Part shown: positions 12,730-24,600 of the stretch, piece after piece
Layout of the letters: every line of letters starts with the position of its first letter
Numbering within the stretch: position 1 is the stretch's first letter
Source: Toxotes chatareus
Taxonomy: Eukaryota; Chordata; Actinopteri; Toxotidae
Length of the DNA stretch: 64,000 bases
Direction: 5' to 3'
NCBI GenBank assembly: GCA_016801885.1
Contig: CM028882.1
Coordinates: 1,736,001-1,800,000 of the forward strand
The notes under the pieces: model-generated
The model's database searches: none
What the model saw: only the letters and a program-made list of their open reading frames with translations
What the model was told of the DNA's origin: nothing
Translations under genes and position numbers: made by a program

Positions 12730-12844
12730 AAAGAATGAAATTAAACAGTCTCTGATGAGCTGAATGATTTGAGTGTTTGGATACAGCTATGTTAAAGGGC
12801 TGCTGGGTGAGTGTGTGAGTACACTTTGTTTATTTTACGTGTTT

Positions 12845-13060
12845 TTTTCACCAATCTTCCTTCAATAACCCATAATAACAAAGTGAAAATATGATTTTAG
12901 AAATTTTGTATTGTACGATTTTGTAGAAGCCTCTTTTGCAGCAGTTCCATCTTTGAGTCTTCTTGGTTAGGTCTCTACAAGCTCTGCACACCTGGATATG
13001 GATCCTCTCAGGCTCCATCTGATTGGATGGGAAGTGCCACACTTTCAGATTCATGGTACT
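12845..13060 (-). mobile_element. Tc1/mariner relic (transposase 3' end, antisense)
   Basis: The run beginning CATAATAACAAAGTGAAAA and the later GAGTCTTCTTGGTTAGGT, CAAGCTCTGCACACCTG and ATCCTCTCAGGCTCCATCTG match in order the antisense of the transposase C-terminus and 3' flank of common fish Tc1 elements. It is truncated, without intact terminal repeats, and non-coding now. The match is from memory of the family. Confidence 0.6.
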
Positions 13061-13876
13061 GTTTGTTTCCCATACATCCTGGATCTATTTAATGGAACGA
13101 TCTTACTGTGCTTTTTACTTTAATTACACTGTGTCATCATTTTATGTTTATATATATATATTTTAACACAATATAAGTAGAATTGTGTGATTAATTGCAG
13201 CCGTGAGAGAAAAGCAGAGGTGCTACTGAGCCCGCAGAGGAGCAGATCCCTAAAGAAGGGTAGCAGTGAATGAGAGAAGAAGAAATGGAGGAAGAAGAAA
13301 AACCATATGAGTAGAGCCAGAGAGCAGAGGTTAGAGAAGGAAAGCAAAAGCAGACCAGGTAAAAAGCAGGGCAGCAAAAAAAAAAAAGAAATGGGCAGAA
13401 TCAGTTGTGATCAACAGCCTGTCAGCACTGTCAGTGGGCTCTGAATTACAAGGCTCTGGTCCAGATCTGTAAGAAACTGGTTCCTCAAGGTTAGAGTGTG
13501 AAAAACAGAAAATAAGAAATCCTTTAGAATCAGTTGTACATTTGTTACATATGTGCAGACATATGAGGACATGCAGTGTTGGGTCTCAGAGGACAATGGT
13601 GCTACATTTAAGACGTGAGTTTATAATGTTCCAGACATACTGCAGACATACAGTGCAGTATATGTGTAGATAGAAGACACACATATGTGTTTGTGGAATG
13701 TAACCTATGCGTTCCAGGTGAGCCTGCATGGGTAGCACCATTTGTGTGTGTGTGTGAGAGAGAGGGCGATAAAGTAGTTCTTTAGGTCAACACATACTTG
13801 TAAGTTTACGTGTAGTGGTTCAGTAAATTATTGTCAGTCATTCAGTCATTTCTGTTTTGTTTACATTTCAGGCAAC

Positions 13877-14002
13877 ATGAAGAAGGAAGAAAACAAAAAG
13901 ACTCTGGAAAAGACTGAATGTGGCCCTTGCAGCTGGAAAGACAGCTGCAAGAGGAATGAAAAGAAAAGGAGCAAACCAAGAAAAGACACCAGCGGCTGCT
14001 GA
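13877..14002 (+). other. Small Lys/Cys-rich ORF (41 codons), doubtful
   Basis: An ATG five bases after a good acceptor (TTTACATTTCAG ending 13871) opens 41 codons that begin MKKEENKKTLEKTECGPCSW and end TSGC. Four Cys and many Lys are visible, with no known domain. A donor-like GTGATT follows at about 14064, so this may be an exon of a non-coding or unrecognised transcript. It is too short to call a gene. Confidence 0.2.
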
Positions 14003-14230
14003 AGAGAACTCTCTCCATCAGAGAGACAGCTATCAGAGTGCTGCTGGGGGAAAAGAGAGACAGGTGATTAAAAAAAAAAAAAAAAGTGCAGGGAGAGTCC
14101 AGATGTGTAGGCTCAAACAGTCTGTGGTGGAAGACCCCTGATGAAGACCCCTCCAGATTCACACAAAAAGGAAAAAGGTTTATTAATGTGTTCTGGATAT
14201 AATGTTTTATCAACCCACTTCTTCCTCCTC

Positions 14231-14286
14231 CTTCTTCCGCCTCTTCTCTGTTGCCGTGCAGGGCAACAGAGAAGAGGCGGAAGAAG
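14231..14286. repeat. Perfect 25-bp inverted repeat with 6-nt loop
   Basis: The left arm at 14231-14255 begins CTTCTTCCGCC. The right arm at 14262-14286 is its exact reverse complement, with loop GTGCAG between them. The arms are polypyrimidine on one side and polypurine on the other. RNA from either strand would form a 25-bp hairpin. Confidence 0.9.
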
Positions 14287-15059
14287 ACAAAGTGGTAACA
14301 CTGTAATTTAAAATAAGTGTTCAGTCAACAACTGACAAAATTCAAGATACATGATTTCAAAATTAGGCAGCAATTAACCTAAACCAGAGCAGTGAAGAAA
14401 GAACAGGACAGTTGGTAGTGTGTAATATGTGTGGGCTCTGAAAATTACAGTTGCAGACACAGTGCTGGGAGTACAAGCTGTCTATTTGGGTGTTTCACTA
14501 TATATCAGTGTGCCATATACAGAAGCCAGTTCCCTCTTTGTTTCAGCACAGTGTCACGCTCCAAACAAAAGAGTCCAGCTGCAGTTTGGAATCGAAATCT
14601 TTTTAAAAATGTTGAAAAAATATTAAAGGAAGCCTTTAAAAAACGATCCCATAGAAACATTTTTGGAGCAAAGATTTTATCGTTTCAAGGATGTGATGTT
14701 TGAAATGTGAAGTTGATAGTGAGTATTTCACAAAAATGTTCTCATACCTACAAAAACAAAAAAAGTTCAACAAAACTGTTACAGGAGCTTAACTGAAAAT
14801 CAGGGAAAGTATTACAAGAATGTTTTGTTGTCAATTTCCAAGAATATTTTATTTGAAAAGTTTTAGGAACTTGGTTGGTTTTTCATGCTTTAGGAATAAA
14901 GCACAGAATAATATAATTATTATTTAATCTTTCAGATTTTAATGTTGGAATAAAATCAATTTTTCCTCATGCTGGATGTGAACACATTTGCTTCCTTACT
15001 GCTGCAAGTTTTCTGCAAATATTAATAAAGATACAACTGGAGAAAAAAGTCAACTAGCA

Positions 15060-15480
15060 GACAGTCTTCCTGTGGGCGGGGCCAGAGTGCACCAGGTGAG
15101 AATCACTAAATAATTAGGTCAGGTGTCAAGAGAGACAATGGTTAGAACTGAAGTGTATATATAGTTATATAGTAACAAAATAAAAGCATGGACATTATAC
15201 TGACGTGTTTTTTTTTTTTTTAGTAGCACAATATATTATTTTTTTCATATATATTATTTATATTTATATTTATATTTACAAATGTGAACGTGCACATAGC
15301 CTATCGTATTATCTTTGTCTCACTTGCAGTTGTCAGCATCACATTCCTAGTCCGGTTTTTGTTTAGAAACGTGACCGGAAGGAGCTCCGTGAAGTCTCGC
15401 CAGCTTGACTCTAGCGAATAACATCAGACCGCAGAGCTGTCGATAATCAATAATGATCAGTGTTTGCGAGAAAAAGGTCC
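15060..15480 (+). promoter_or_regulatory. Possible collagen-gene promoter / 5' UTR region
   Basis: Just upstream of the first coding exon are TGGGCGGGGCC (GC box, about 15073-15083), ACCGGAAGG (ETS-like, about 15371) and a GC-richer stretch at 15350-15450 in an otherwise AT-rich area. No convincing TATA box was placed. This is inference from position and motifs only. Confidence 0.25.
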
Positions 15481-15533
15481 TATGAATGTTTGTCTGCTGT
15501 CGTCATTTTTTGTTGCAGTTGTCCAGAGGAACT

Positions 15534-15636
15534 ATGTTGTCGGTCCGCAAAGTGCACTTTGTGTTGGTGTATTTGGACGTACTTGGATGTACTGTGGACG
15601 TGATGCCTTCACACACATGGAGTTTTCAGCGCTCAG
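15534..15636 (+). CDS. Collagen exon 1 (signal peptide)
   Basis: ATG at 15534 opens MLSVRKVHFVLVYLDVLGCT, a basic start followed by a hydrophobic stretch, and runs to QRS plus one base before donor GTAAGA. That leftover G joins AG of the exon at 38231 to make Glu, so the phase fits across a 22.6-kb intron. An in-frame ATG at 15486 (MFVCCRHFLLQLSRG...) is an alternative start. Exon 1 is weaker than the others because only phase and hydrophobicity support it. Confidence 0.55.
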
Positions 15637-18600
15637 GTAAGATTCAGACTCCTAAAAAAAAAAAGTTTATTTAGAATGAAAATAGTTGTAAAACACTTTT
15701 CTCAACTGTGATATCCTGGGATATCAAATGTGTGTGACTACTATTTTGTGTTTGCAGGGAAAATTTCTGCTGTAACTCAAATTATTATTGTATTATTTCT
15801 TTTTTTATGTCTTTTATTTTGTTCATTCAAACATAAAACAAGTTCACAATTTCAGAGAGGGGGTTTTTTATTTTACAGCTTGTCATGTTGTTCACTTCAC
15901 TGTTTGCTTATCAAAGCTCTTATTCAGTCATTTGAATTATATAATAGTCAAATCATGTGTTGCCAATGTCTTTATTTCTAAACTTATTTCTAAACTTAAT
16001 CAACTTTTCCTGTTTCCTGTTGAACTCATCTTTCCTCACTCGCCCCTTTTCTGCATCGCGGATATTTCCTGAGCTGAATCTAATCTCAGTCCATGTCTGT
16101 GTGGGTCTGTATCATCTAGTTTTCTTGTTTGAAATCTTTATGAATTATGAAGATGAATTTGCAGCCACTGCCCCTGAATCATGATGCTGAATTGTAATAC
16201 CAGGTTCTTCCACTGAGAGCAGCTGTTGCAGTACAAAAACAGCTGCTCCTGTAAAACCTGCTGTAAAACTCCATTTGATAAGTAGACAAAGGACAGCCAG
16301 GCTACAGAAGCAGGAGCAGCTCTGCCTGCAATTAGTGAAGCTTTCCACAGACATCATTGTGTAATCCAACATCTCAGTGAGCTGACTTTGTGATTCACGT
16401 TGTTCCTTCATGACTGCAGACCTCCTCTCCTCACACACAGTGCTGAGGTAGTTTCCCATGCCTCCTGTCAACACCTCATTCTTACAATGACATGCAGAGC
16501 ACACATTTCTGTCCATATATTGAAGAATATTCCTTTAATGTTGAACAACAGCCTCATTCATTTGTCATGTTGCGATCGGTGGATGGAACATTCCTATCAT
16601 AGTTATACAGGATATGATGTGAGTGTGATTGAAAACTGGACTGGACTGGTTGCATATCTTAACTTGTTTTAGCAACGCAATAGTTACTGAGTTTAAATTC
16701 AGTGTGAACTGTGTCTTCTGATGCCACTTGTGCTTTGTCCTCATCCTGTTACTGAAAAAATGTATCTAAAGCACTTCTTTTTTCATGCATCATGCATGTG
16801 CTTGAGTGAACATAGCCAGAGTTGACTGAATTAACTCTCATCAGCTGTTCTGGGTATACTCTGGGTTTCCCATCCCAGAGTTTGTTTAGACCTGCTCTCC
16901 TGAACAGGCTTCGGACTGGTTTTATATTGGTATGTACCATGGTTAGCCAATGTTATAATTAGCTTGCTGATAAATGAAACGGCAGCACTGCTCCTCATCA
17001 CTGCTCCTTATCACCAGCAGTTGGTCCACCTCTGCCCTCAGAACCTACTGTACTGTAGAAATCTGCAGTGAGACTGTCAGGACCAGCTGACACATCTGCT
17101 GTTAAAGGAGAAATAAAAGGATTCCTCCCGAGGGAATTCCTTCTTTTGATGTGTGACATACAGATAGTGTGGGGTTGTCAGCTCTGTTGTATCTCATGTA
17201 GCGTTTGAACGGCACGCCGGGCAGAAAGCTGCACTGTGGGCTCTGCGTTCTCCTCTCACGTCGCATCAAAGGGCCTGCCGACCAGCTCACTGACAGCTGG
17301 TCTGAGTGATGATGAACAGACAGCCAGTAATTAATGTCACTCGCATTTTATAGCTGAGCCATGAGCGAAGGGAGCAGCTCTGTGTGTATCTGTCAGCTGA
17401 TTGGGTGTTTGGACAAATGAGAATCGCCAAAAAAAGGGGACTGAGGGGAAAACTGCTCTGTATTTATCCTGTTTTCAGTTTCACTGGGATATTTTGGTAA
17501 TTCATGGGAAGCACTGCTGTAATGAGGTGGAGATACACATGTATCAAGAGCACACAGTTTGACTAATCAACTGTCGGAAGACTGAGATCAGTTGATTAAA
17601 TGAGTCAAGTCTGGTGTGCTGCCACTTGGTTGGAACAAAAACCTGCAGCCACATGGCCCTTTGTGGAACAGTTTGGACACCTCTGCCCTAACCCAATCTT
17701 GACCTCATTTTGAGCCCTGTGGAGGAGAGATATGAGGAAGAAACTTCAGTAGAAGAGGAGGAAGAGTCAGAGGAAGAGAACATCACTGAAAATGATGAAG
17801 ACTTTGCTCCAACTGATGAGGAGGAATCAAGTGGTGAAGAGGAGCCTGCTGAAAATGAAGATATTTTCCAGTCCAAAGATGGAAATGTTCTCTGGTCCTC
17901 CATTCCTCCAAGTGACCGACGGTGTATGTTGGATGCAGAGAGGGAAAGGATCCCCTAAGGGCCAACAAGGTATGCTGTTTCTCGTGCTGATAGCAGAAAG
18001 TCTACATTTGAATTGTTTATTGCAGAGGAAATTGAAAAGATAGTGCTGGAAATGACCAACACGGATGGGTGTCGTGTGTATGGTGACAGTTGGAAGAAGA
18101 TGGATAAAACACATCTACAGCGATACCTAGGTCTTTTGATTCTTGCTGGTGTTTACCGGTCCAGTAAAGAGGCTACGTCCAGCCTGTGGCATACGCAGTC
18201 TGGGAGGGCAATTTTTCGTGCAGCCATGCCACTGAAGACATTCCACATCATCTCAAGTGCAATTTGTTTTGATGATCGTGACACCAGACCAGAGCGCCGT
18301 GCCAGAGACAAAGTGGCTGCCATCTGAAAGGTATGGGATAAGTGGGTGTGTCGTCTGCAGCTCATGTACAATCCTGGCACTGACGTGACAGTGGATGAGC
18401 GCCTGGTCCCATTCAGAGGTCGACATCAAAATCTGGGTAGCCTTCATGCCCAATATATGCACCTGGAACATGCAAATGTACATCAAAATCAAGGTTAGCC
18501 TGTGATGCCCAGACCGTGAAAGCTTTTTCACGAACATGCAAATGGCCAGGACCTGCTAAGGAGGAAGCTGGCCATGGTGGGAACTATGAGGAAGAACAAA

Positions 18601-21600
18601 CCAGAGTTTCCCCCTGCACTGCTGGCAACAAGAGAGAGGGCCAAATCCTCTTCCCAGTTTGTGTTCACTGACACACATGCTCTTGTCTCCTATTGCCCCA
18701 AAAAGAGAAAGAATATGCTTCTCATGAGCACTCTGCATCAGGACACTGCAGTTAGCACCACAGAGGACAAAAAGCCCCAGATCATCCTTGATTATAACAA
18801 GAACAAGGGGGGAGTCAACAACCTCAACAAGGTATTGCACTTTTTTTCATGTAATATTTATTCATTCAGGTCAATGCATTGCATTCTTGTGTAAGAAAAT
18901 AAAAATTAATTTTTGACTGATTTGTTTGTTTATTACTTTTGCTGCAGATCACCAGTGTATACAGCTGTAAATGGATGACAGCCCATTGGCCCCTGATGGT
19001 ATTCTACAGCATGCTTGTCTGCATTGAACTCCTTCATGCTGTGGAGAGAGATGGACCCAAGCTGGAATCAGGAAATGCCTCAAGAGGAGGCTGTTCCTTG
19101 AGGAACTTGGAAGAGAACTTGTGACACCTCTCATGAGGAGACACCGGGCACTTCCCGGCACGCCAGCCTCTGCCAGCTTGGTCATGGAAGTCCAGCAGGA
19201 TGCATTGAACTCTGCAGCTTCTCCCCCTCACCCAACTGCTCCTCTGCACCAATCACCCAAAAGGAAGAGGTGCCAGTTCTGCATGAGTGACAACAAAACC
19301 AGCACCAGGTGCCAAAAATGCAATGCATATATTTGCAAACAGAATAGCATTGCAGCCTGCCACTCATGCAAATGAAGACAGACATACACACACTGACTGT
19401 TGCATAGTGCAGATACCAGATAAGTGAACATGGATGAGGACACCAGCATCAGGAGTCTTATCTTACTGTTTGATCCTCATAAGCCTTTGAGACAGGTTGT
19501 GTGAAATTGATTAGGGCCATAAATATCCACAGTAAATCTTGTGGAATTTCCCTAGATTTAGTGACAAAATGACCAACCCACACTGCAGCGCCTTGGCCCC
19601 AATGCAAGGTGGGCAAAAACCTTCAAAAATATTATTTTTTTTAATTAAGACAGAAAAAGGGGTAGCTCACATAGCTCTAGGTTCCCCTTAGGTAATCCTT
19701 TGCTGAGGTGAAAGGTATATCATTTTACTGTACAAACACAGTGGGTCAGTGTGAGAGAGTGACAGTTTTGGCGGTGGGAGAAAAAAATCCCCTTCTGTGT
19801 CCATATGTCTCCAACAAGACTAACAGTCTACAGCCATACTAACAAATCTGTAAGGCTGTACCTTGGCACAGTGGTGCTTTGAGCTATTTGCTAACATCAG
19901 CATACCAAAATGCTCACAATAACGTCAACACGTATAATGTTTACCATGTTCAACCGTTTAACATGTTAGCATGCTAACATTTTCTCGCTGGCAATGGACA
20001 CAGAATGTGGTTAATGGGAATGTCATTAGTTTTGTAGGTGTTTGGTCATAAATCAAAACACTGGATGATGGTGCTATATGAAAAGTCAGGGGATCACTAG
20101 AGTCATCACAGTTCATCCTGAGGGGGGCATAAGTGTCTGATGTACATGTTATCAGGGTGTCCGCGGGGTCTTAAAAAGTCTTAAAAAGTCTAAAATTAGA
20201 CATTTTAAATTTTAGGCCTAAAAAAGTCTAAAATACAGGCTATTTTGCACTCTAGTCTAAAATTGAGTTTGAGTAATTTAAGACCAAACGTTTCAATGCG
20301 AAATATCGATACAGGATTAATGTTTTAAAAAAGTATTATTTTACGTACATTACCACGCCGTTCTTTTTTTTCTCTAATGGTGGCGGTTATGGTCTGTGTA
20401 GTCCTGAGTACATGTTGATGTTGGCGGAACGCACGATAAAAACTACAAATTACAGACTACGTGAAACGGAAATGTACTGTCGTCACAGGATGATCAAGCA
20501 TTGTTCTTCGCGGGCTGTGTAGAGTGCGAGAAAGGCGGGATTGGAGAAATCACACAAATATGGGAAAGTGTAAATTTAAATCAAATGCTCTTAGGAGGGC
20601 TGCTAAAGACAAACTTGCCCAGATTAAGGCTCTTGAGGACCAAATTGCAATCAAAAGTGCAGCGCTCCCGAAATATGTAATTAATCTTCTTTGGAATCTT
20701 TTTGGAATCTTTTCTTTCTGCTTTTGCCTCGTTAGTGGCCCTCAGTTCAATATGGGATTTTGAAATTGGCCCTCATCCTCCATAATCTGATGTAAATGAT
20801 GAAAATTATGGCTGTATATATATTCGTTTCATTTACAATAAATGTCAATTGACTGCAATCTGGGCTTGTTCTTTTTTTTTTTTTTTTTTTTAATGCTCCG
20901 TGAAGGTCTTAAATTTCACCCACGATGGTCTAAAAAAGGTCTAAAAAAGTCTAAAATTTCACTTGTTCAAACCTGCAGACACCCTGTGTTATGGCAATCA
21001 ACCCAATAACTGTTGAGACATTTCACTCAATGTTTGTTAAAAAAATGTTAACCTCACGGTGACAGCAGAGGAATTATCAGAGGGCTATCAAAGTCACTAC
21101 AATTTATTTTCTGGGGAACTGGAATGTTTCTAGAAAATTTTATGGCAGTCCATTCGATAGTTGTTGAGATATTTCAGTCTGGGCCACTGACAGACCCACA
21201 CTACCATCCCTAGAGCCACGCTGGTGGTATGATCGGTCCATCCATTCATCCGTTTTCCACTGCTTACCCAGAGTTGGGTTGCTGTGGCAGCAGGTTAAGC
21301 AAGTAGTCCAGACATCTGTCTCCCCAGCAGTGTCTTCCAGTTCCTTCTGGGGGACTCCTGGGGTCTCTCCAGCATGTTCTTGGTCTACCCCGGGGCCCCC
21401 AAACAGTTGGACATGCCTGAATAACCTCCAGTGGGAGACACGCAGAAGGCATCCTGATCAGATGCCTCAACCACTTCATGCCTCAACCACCTTTTATTAC
21501 AAAGGAGCAGTAGCTCTGCTCCATGCTCCTTCCAGATTTCTGAGCTTGCTTGTATTTGCTGTATCATTCCTCCAGTCACTGTCCAAAGTTCATTACCATA

Positions 21601-24600
21601 GGTGAGAGTAGGAACGTAGATCAGCTGGTAAACTCAAAGCTTTAGCCTTTAGGCTCAGCTTCCTCTTCACCACAAACGGTGAAGTAAAGTGGTGATGGTA
21701 TGGTTAAAATTATGTTTTCCAAGCTGAAGTCATACTCTATCTTCGAATTTATCTCCCAAATGAACTCAACATTTATGAGCTTATAAGAATCTAAATGATC
21801 TCTACCTTGTCCTTTAATCAACCCAAAACATTTACTTTTACACTTTTCCATCAGCAGACAAAGTCTAAATACAAAGTCTATAATTATCTTCAGCAGCTCT
21901 CAAAATAAGAGGATATCCTGTCTTTACTGTGGGGACACCTGTATATGTTCAACATGAATGATCTGTATTTAGTGATGTGCTTAGTTGCAGCTTTTAGAAA
22001 CCTGAGCTGATAGCAGCAGGAGGGCTTTATGCTGCTTCCTTGCTCCCATGTCTCTGTGGCCTTGATCTTTGTGACTGATGGCTCTTCTGATGCTGGGCAG
22101 TGTCGGCCTCTGTTGATGTTTGGCTCTGAGCAGCTTGTATGCAGCAGGAGGTCCTGGCACCTCCAGGCCAACCAAAGTCAAGCCCTGCCTGGAAAACACG
22201 TCTTAACACTCTGATCTACGATGACCTTGGTGATGAGACAGCATAAATTACTGCAATATAAATCAGTGTTGGTTGTCAGGAAAATGAAATGTGAAAAAGA
22301 TTATCCTGGTTTGGTTTGATGGATTTTACTCAGCTGTCCCATTTCCCTTTTAAAGAGATGCTAAACCACCTACAAATACTCATTAACAAAGGTTTCATCA
22401 AGGTTGGATTACCAAGTGGGCAAAGCCAGCAACTGCCCTTAGACTCCAGATCTTAGGGGGCAACTGGGTCCTTCTTTTTTATGTAATCTTATAACCCTGT
22501 TTATAGGTGTTATTTAGAGTCTGTCCATATCAAGTGTCAAAATCTAGTTCTAAAACCTAAATAAAGTAAATTTTTTATAGTGCTTATAAAGTGCATATTC
22601 CACCCAATCACAAGAATATCTGTGTTGTGCATGTTGTGTTAGTCTGATTAATTAGTATATACTTTTGGTAACATGATGAGACAGACATTCATTTAGTAAA
22701 ATGCAACATGTAAGAACGATATATTGTAAAATAATAGAGGCCTAAAAATATTAATTTTAAACTCAGAGCCTGTACACATGATGTGGCCTATACATCAGTA
22801 CAGGTGTAATGTGTTTTATGTGTTTAGTGCTGCATACAATATTAACAAACACAACTGGAATTGATTAAATTACCACAAACTAATTCCACAAGGTGAACCT
22901 GGAACTTTCAGGAGACTCCAGGGCAATTTTCTGTTTGGTAATCCAGCCTTGAATGTAATTAGCCAGAACCTGGAGGCTCCTGGAGCCTAACAGCAATGTA
23001 TTTTAACCGAATTTTGTCGTGTGCAAATAATTTTTAACAGAGAGCAACTGAGTATCAATTGTGGTCACGAAAATTGTCAGTATGTTGGTTTCTGACTTAT
23101 AGCCATCAGCTATCAGCCCTCATACTTCTCTTATTTCTTTAAAATATCACAAATGAACTGGAGTCTTAGTCTAAGCAGTGGAGATCTGTTAACTCTTCTC
23201 TTGTTGGTCGTGTCAGGATCAGTCAGAGTTTAAATGTGACACATTCCTTCCACGCAGGAATGTGCTCCCTCCTACTGTAGGTTGCCCGTGATCCTATCAG
23301 ACAGTACAAACCCTGACCAGACTGACCCTGTCACTCACACTGACCCCAGCACTACACTGTATACACTGTGCACCACTGCAGAGTCGCTCTGAGCTCTGGG
23401 AGTATTGAGGACCTGTTTTAGAATGACAAAAATGAACCATTTTCATGCAGCAGTTGTTCCGTGCTGATCACTTCCAACTTTTCAGATGAGTAAATTCTTT
23501 CTGATGCACACCTAGTCAGAATCTCTGTTTCTTGTTGTGGTAGTGTGAGCCCAGAGGTTTGAGTGATACATTGTTTTTATACATTTATATTTTTATGCAC
23601 AAATGCTATGCAATCAAGAACTCAAGTATTTTTTGCATGTAATTGCCAGAGCAACACAGTATCATAATCCTGTCAGTCTTTAATTTGACATCAGAGGAAC
23701 TATCTGAATATGTTTTCTGTGTATGCACATGTGGATTGACCTTCAAAAGATGCCTAACGACCAACAGTTTTGGAACAGCTCCTGAGGGACTGATTACAGG
23801 AATGTTGCTGACAGCTCTACAACAGAATATGCTCTTTCTGTGCTGAGCATCTGTCTCATGCCTGCTGCGAACACTGTATGTCGCCATATATTTAAAACAG
23901 TTCTGAGATCGCTGAAGACTGACACTATGGATTATATGTAGATTCCTAACTAAACCTCTGTATGTACAAAGGCAGAAAAGCTGTGTATCTGCATGGCTCT
24001 GGTTGTTAAGTTGTTAAGTGTGATAATGCCAGCAGCTGACATTATGTGTAACTATTACAACTGTGGCTAAATATCACAGACATACTATTAATTCATCACA
24101 TCTGAAAACCTTTGTCTTTGAAATATAGTTTGTTAGGGTGTAAAATTAAACGGGGTATAAATTACATTTAAACTGAGCACACAAAAGTAATTCATCAATT
24201 TTAAATAAGATGGACCTTGGAATGATCTGATTTTCTGCATTATTTAGTCATAAAATGTGGTTTGATCTTTATCTAAATCACAAGTACAGACAAACAATAC
24301 ACTTAGTAATTAGAGTCATTAAAACACACAATTATAATCTCTTGTGTGTTTATTAAACACACTGATAAAACGCTCACCGTGCTGGTGGAAACAGTAAGTG
24401 AAATAGTAGCTGCGGATCAGACCTGAACCACGTTCAGGAGGAATTCTGGACCAGTCTTCCTCACAGAGCTGCTTCAGCTCAGACAGATTCTTAGCAGGTT
24501 TGGTGTGAACGTCTCTCTGAGCTCATTCCACAGCATCAGTTAAGGTCCTGGTCTTCAGCTGGTGACAGTCACCCTTGAGCTGTCCAGGTCCAGAGGAAGC

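Larger units (their letters stand above)
7728..12750 (+). other. cacna1b: cacna1b 3' UTR (long, several candidate poly(A) sites)
   Basis: After the stop codon there is no further coding signal for 5 kb. AATAAA hexamers occur at 9650, 10278, 10647 and 12724, which would give UTRs of about 1.9 to 5.0 kb. A/T-runs, short CA/TG runs (about 9960-10010) and a G-rich/C-rich pair (11661-11676, 11731-11741) are present. The far end is inferred from the last hexamer, not shown by a transcript. Confidence 0.55.
13061..15533. other. Intergenic region between cacna1b and the collagen gene
   Basis: It holds purine-rich blocks at about 13200-13365 and 13870-14100 that look exon-like, a perfect hairpin at 14231-14286 and AT-rich filler (14700-15300). 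A GC-box-like site and an ETS-like site lie near the collagen start. No protein gene can be assigned. Confidence 0.5.

Noticed and set aside
13735..13770. Short TG/GA run as possible regulatory element
   Set aside because: Simple repeat only.
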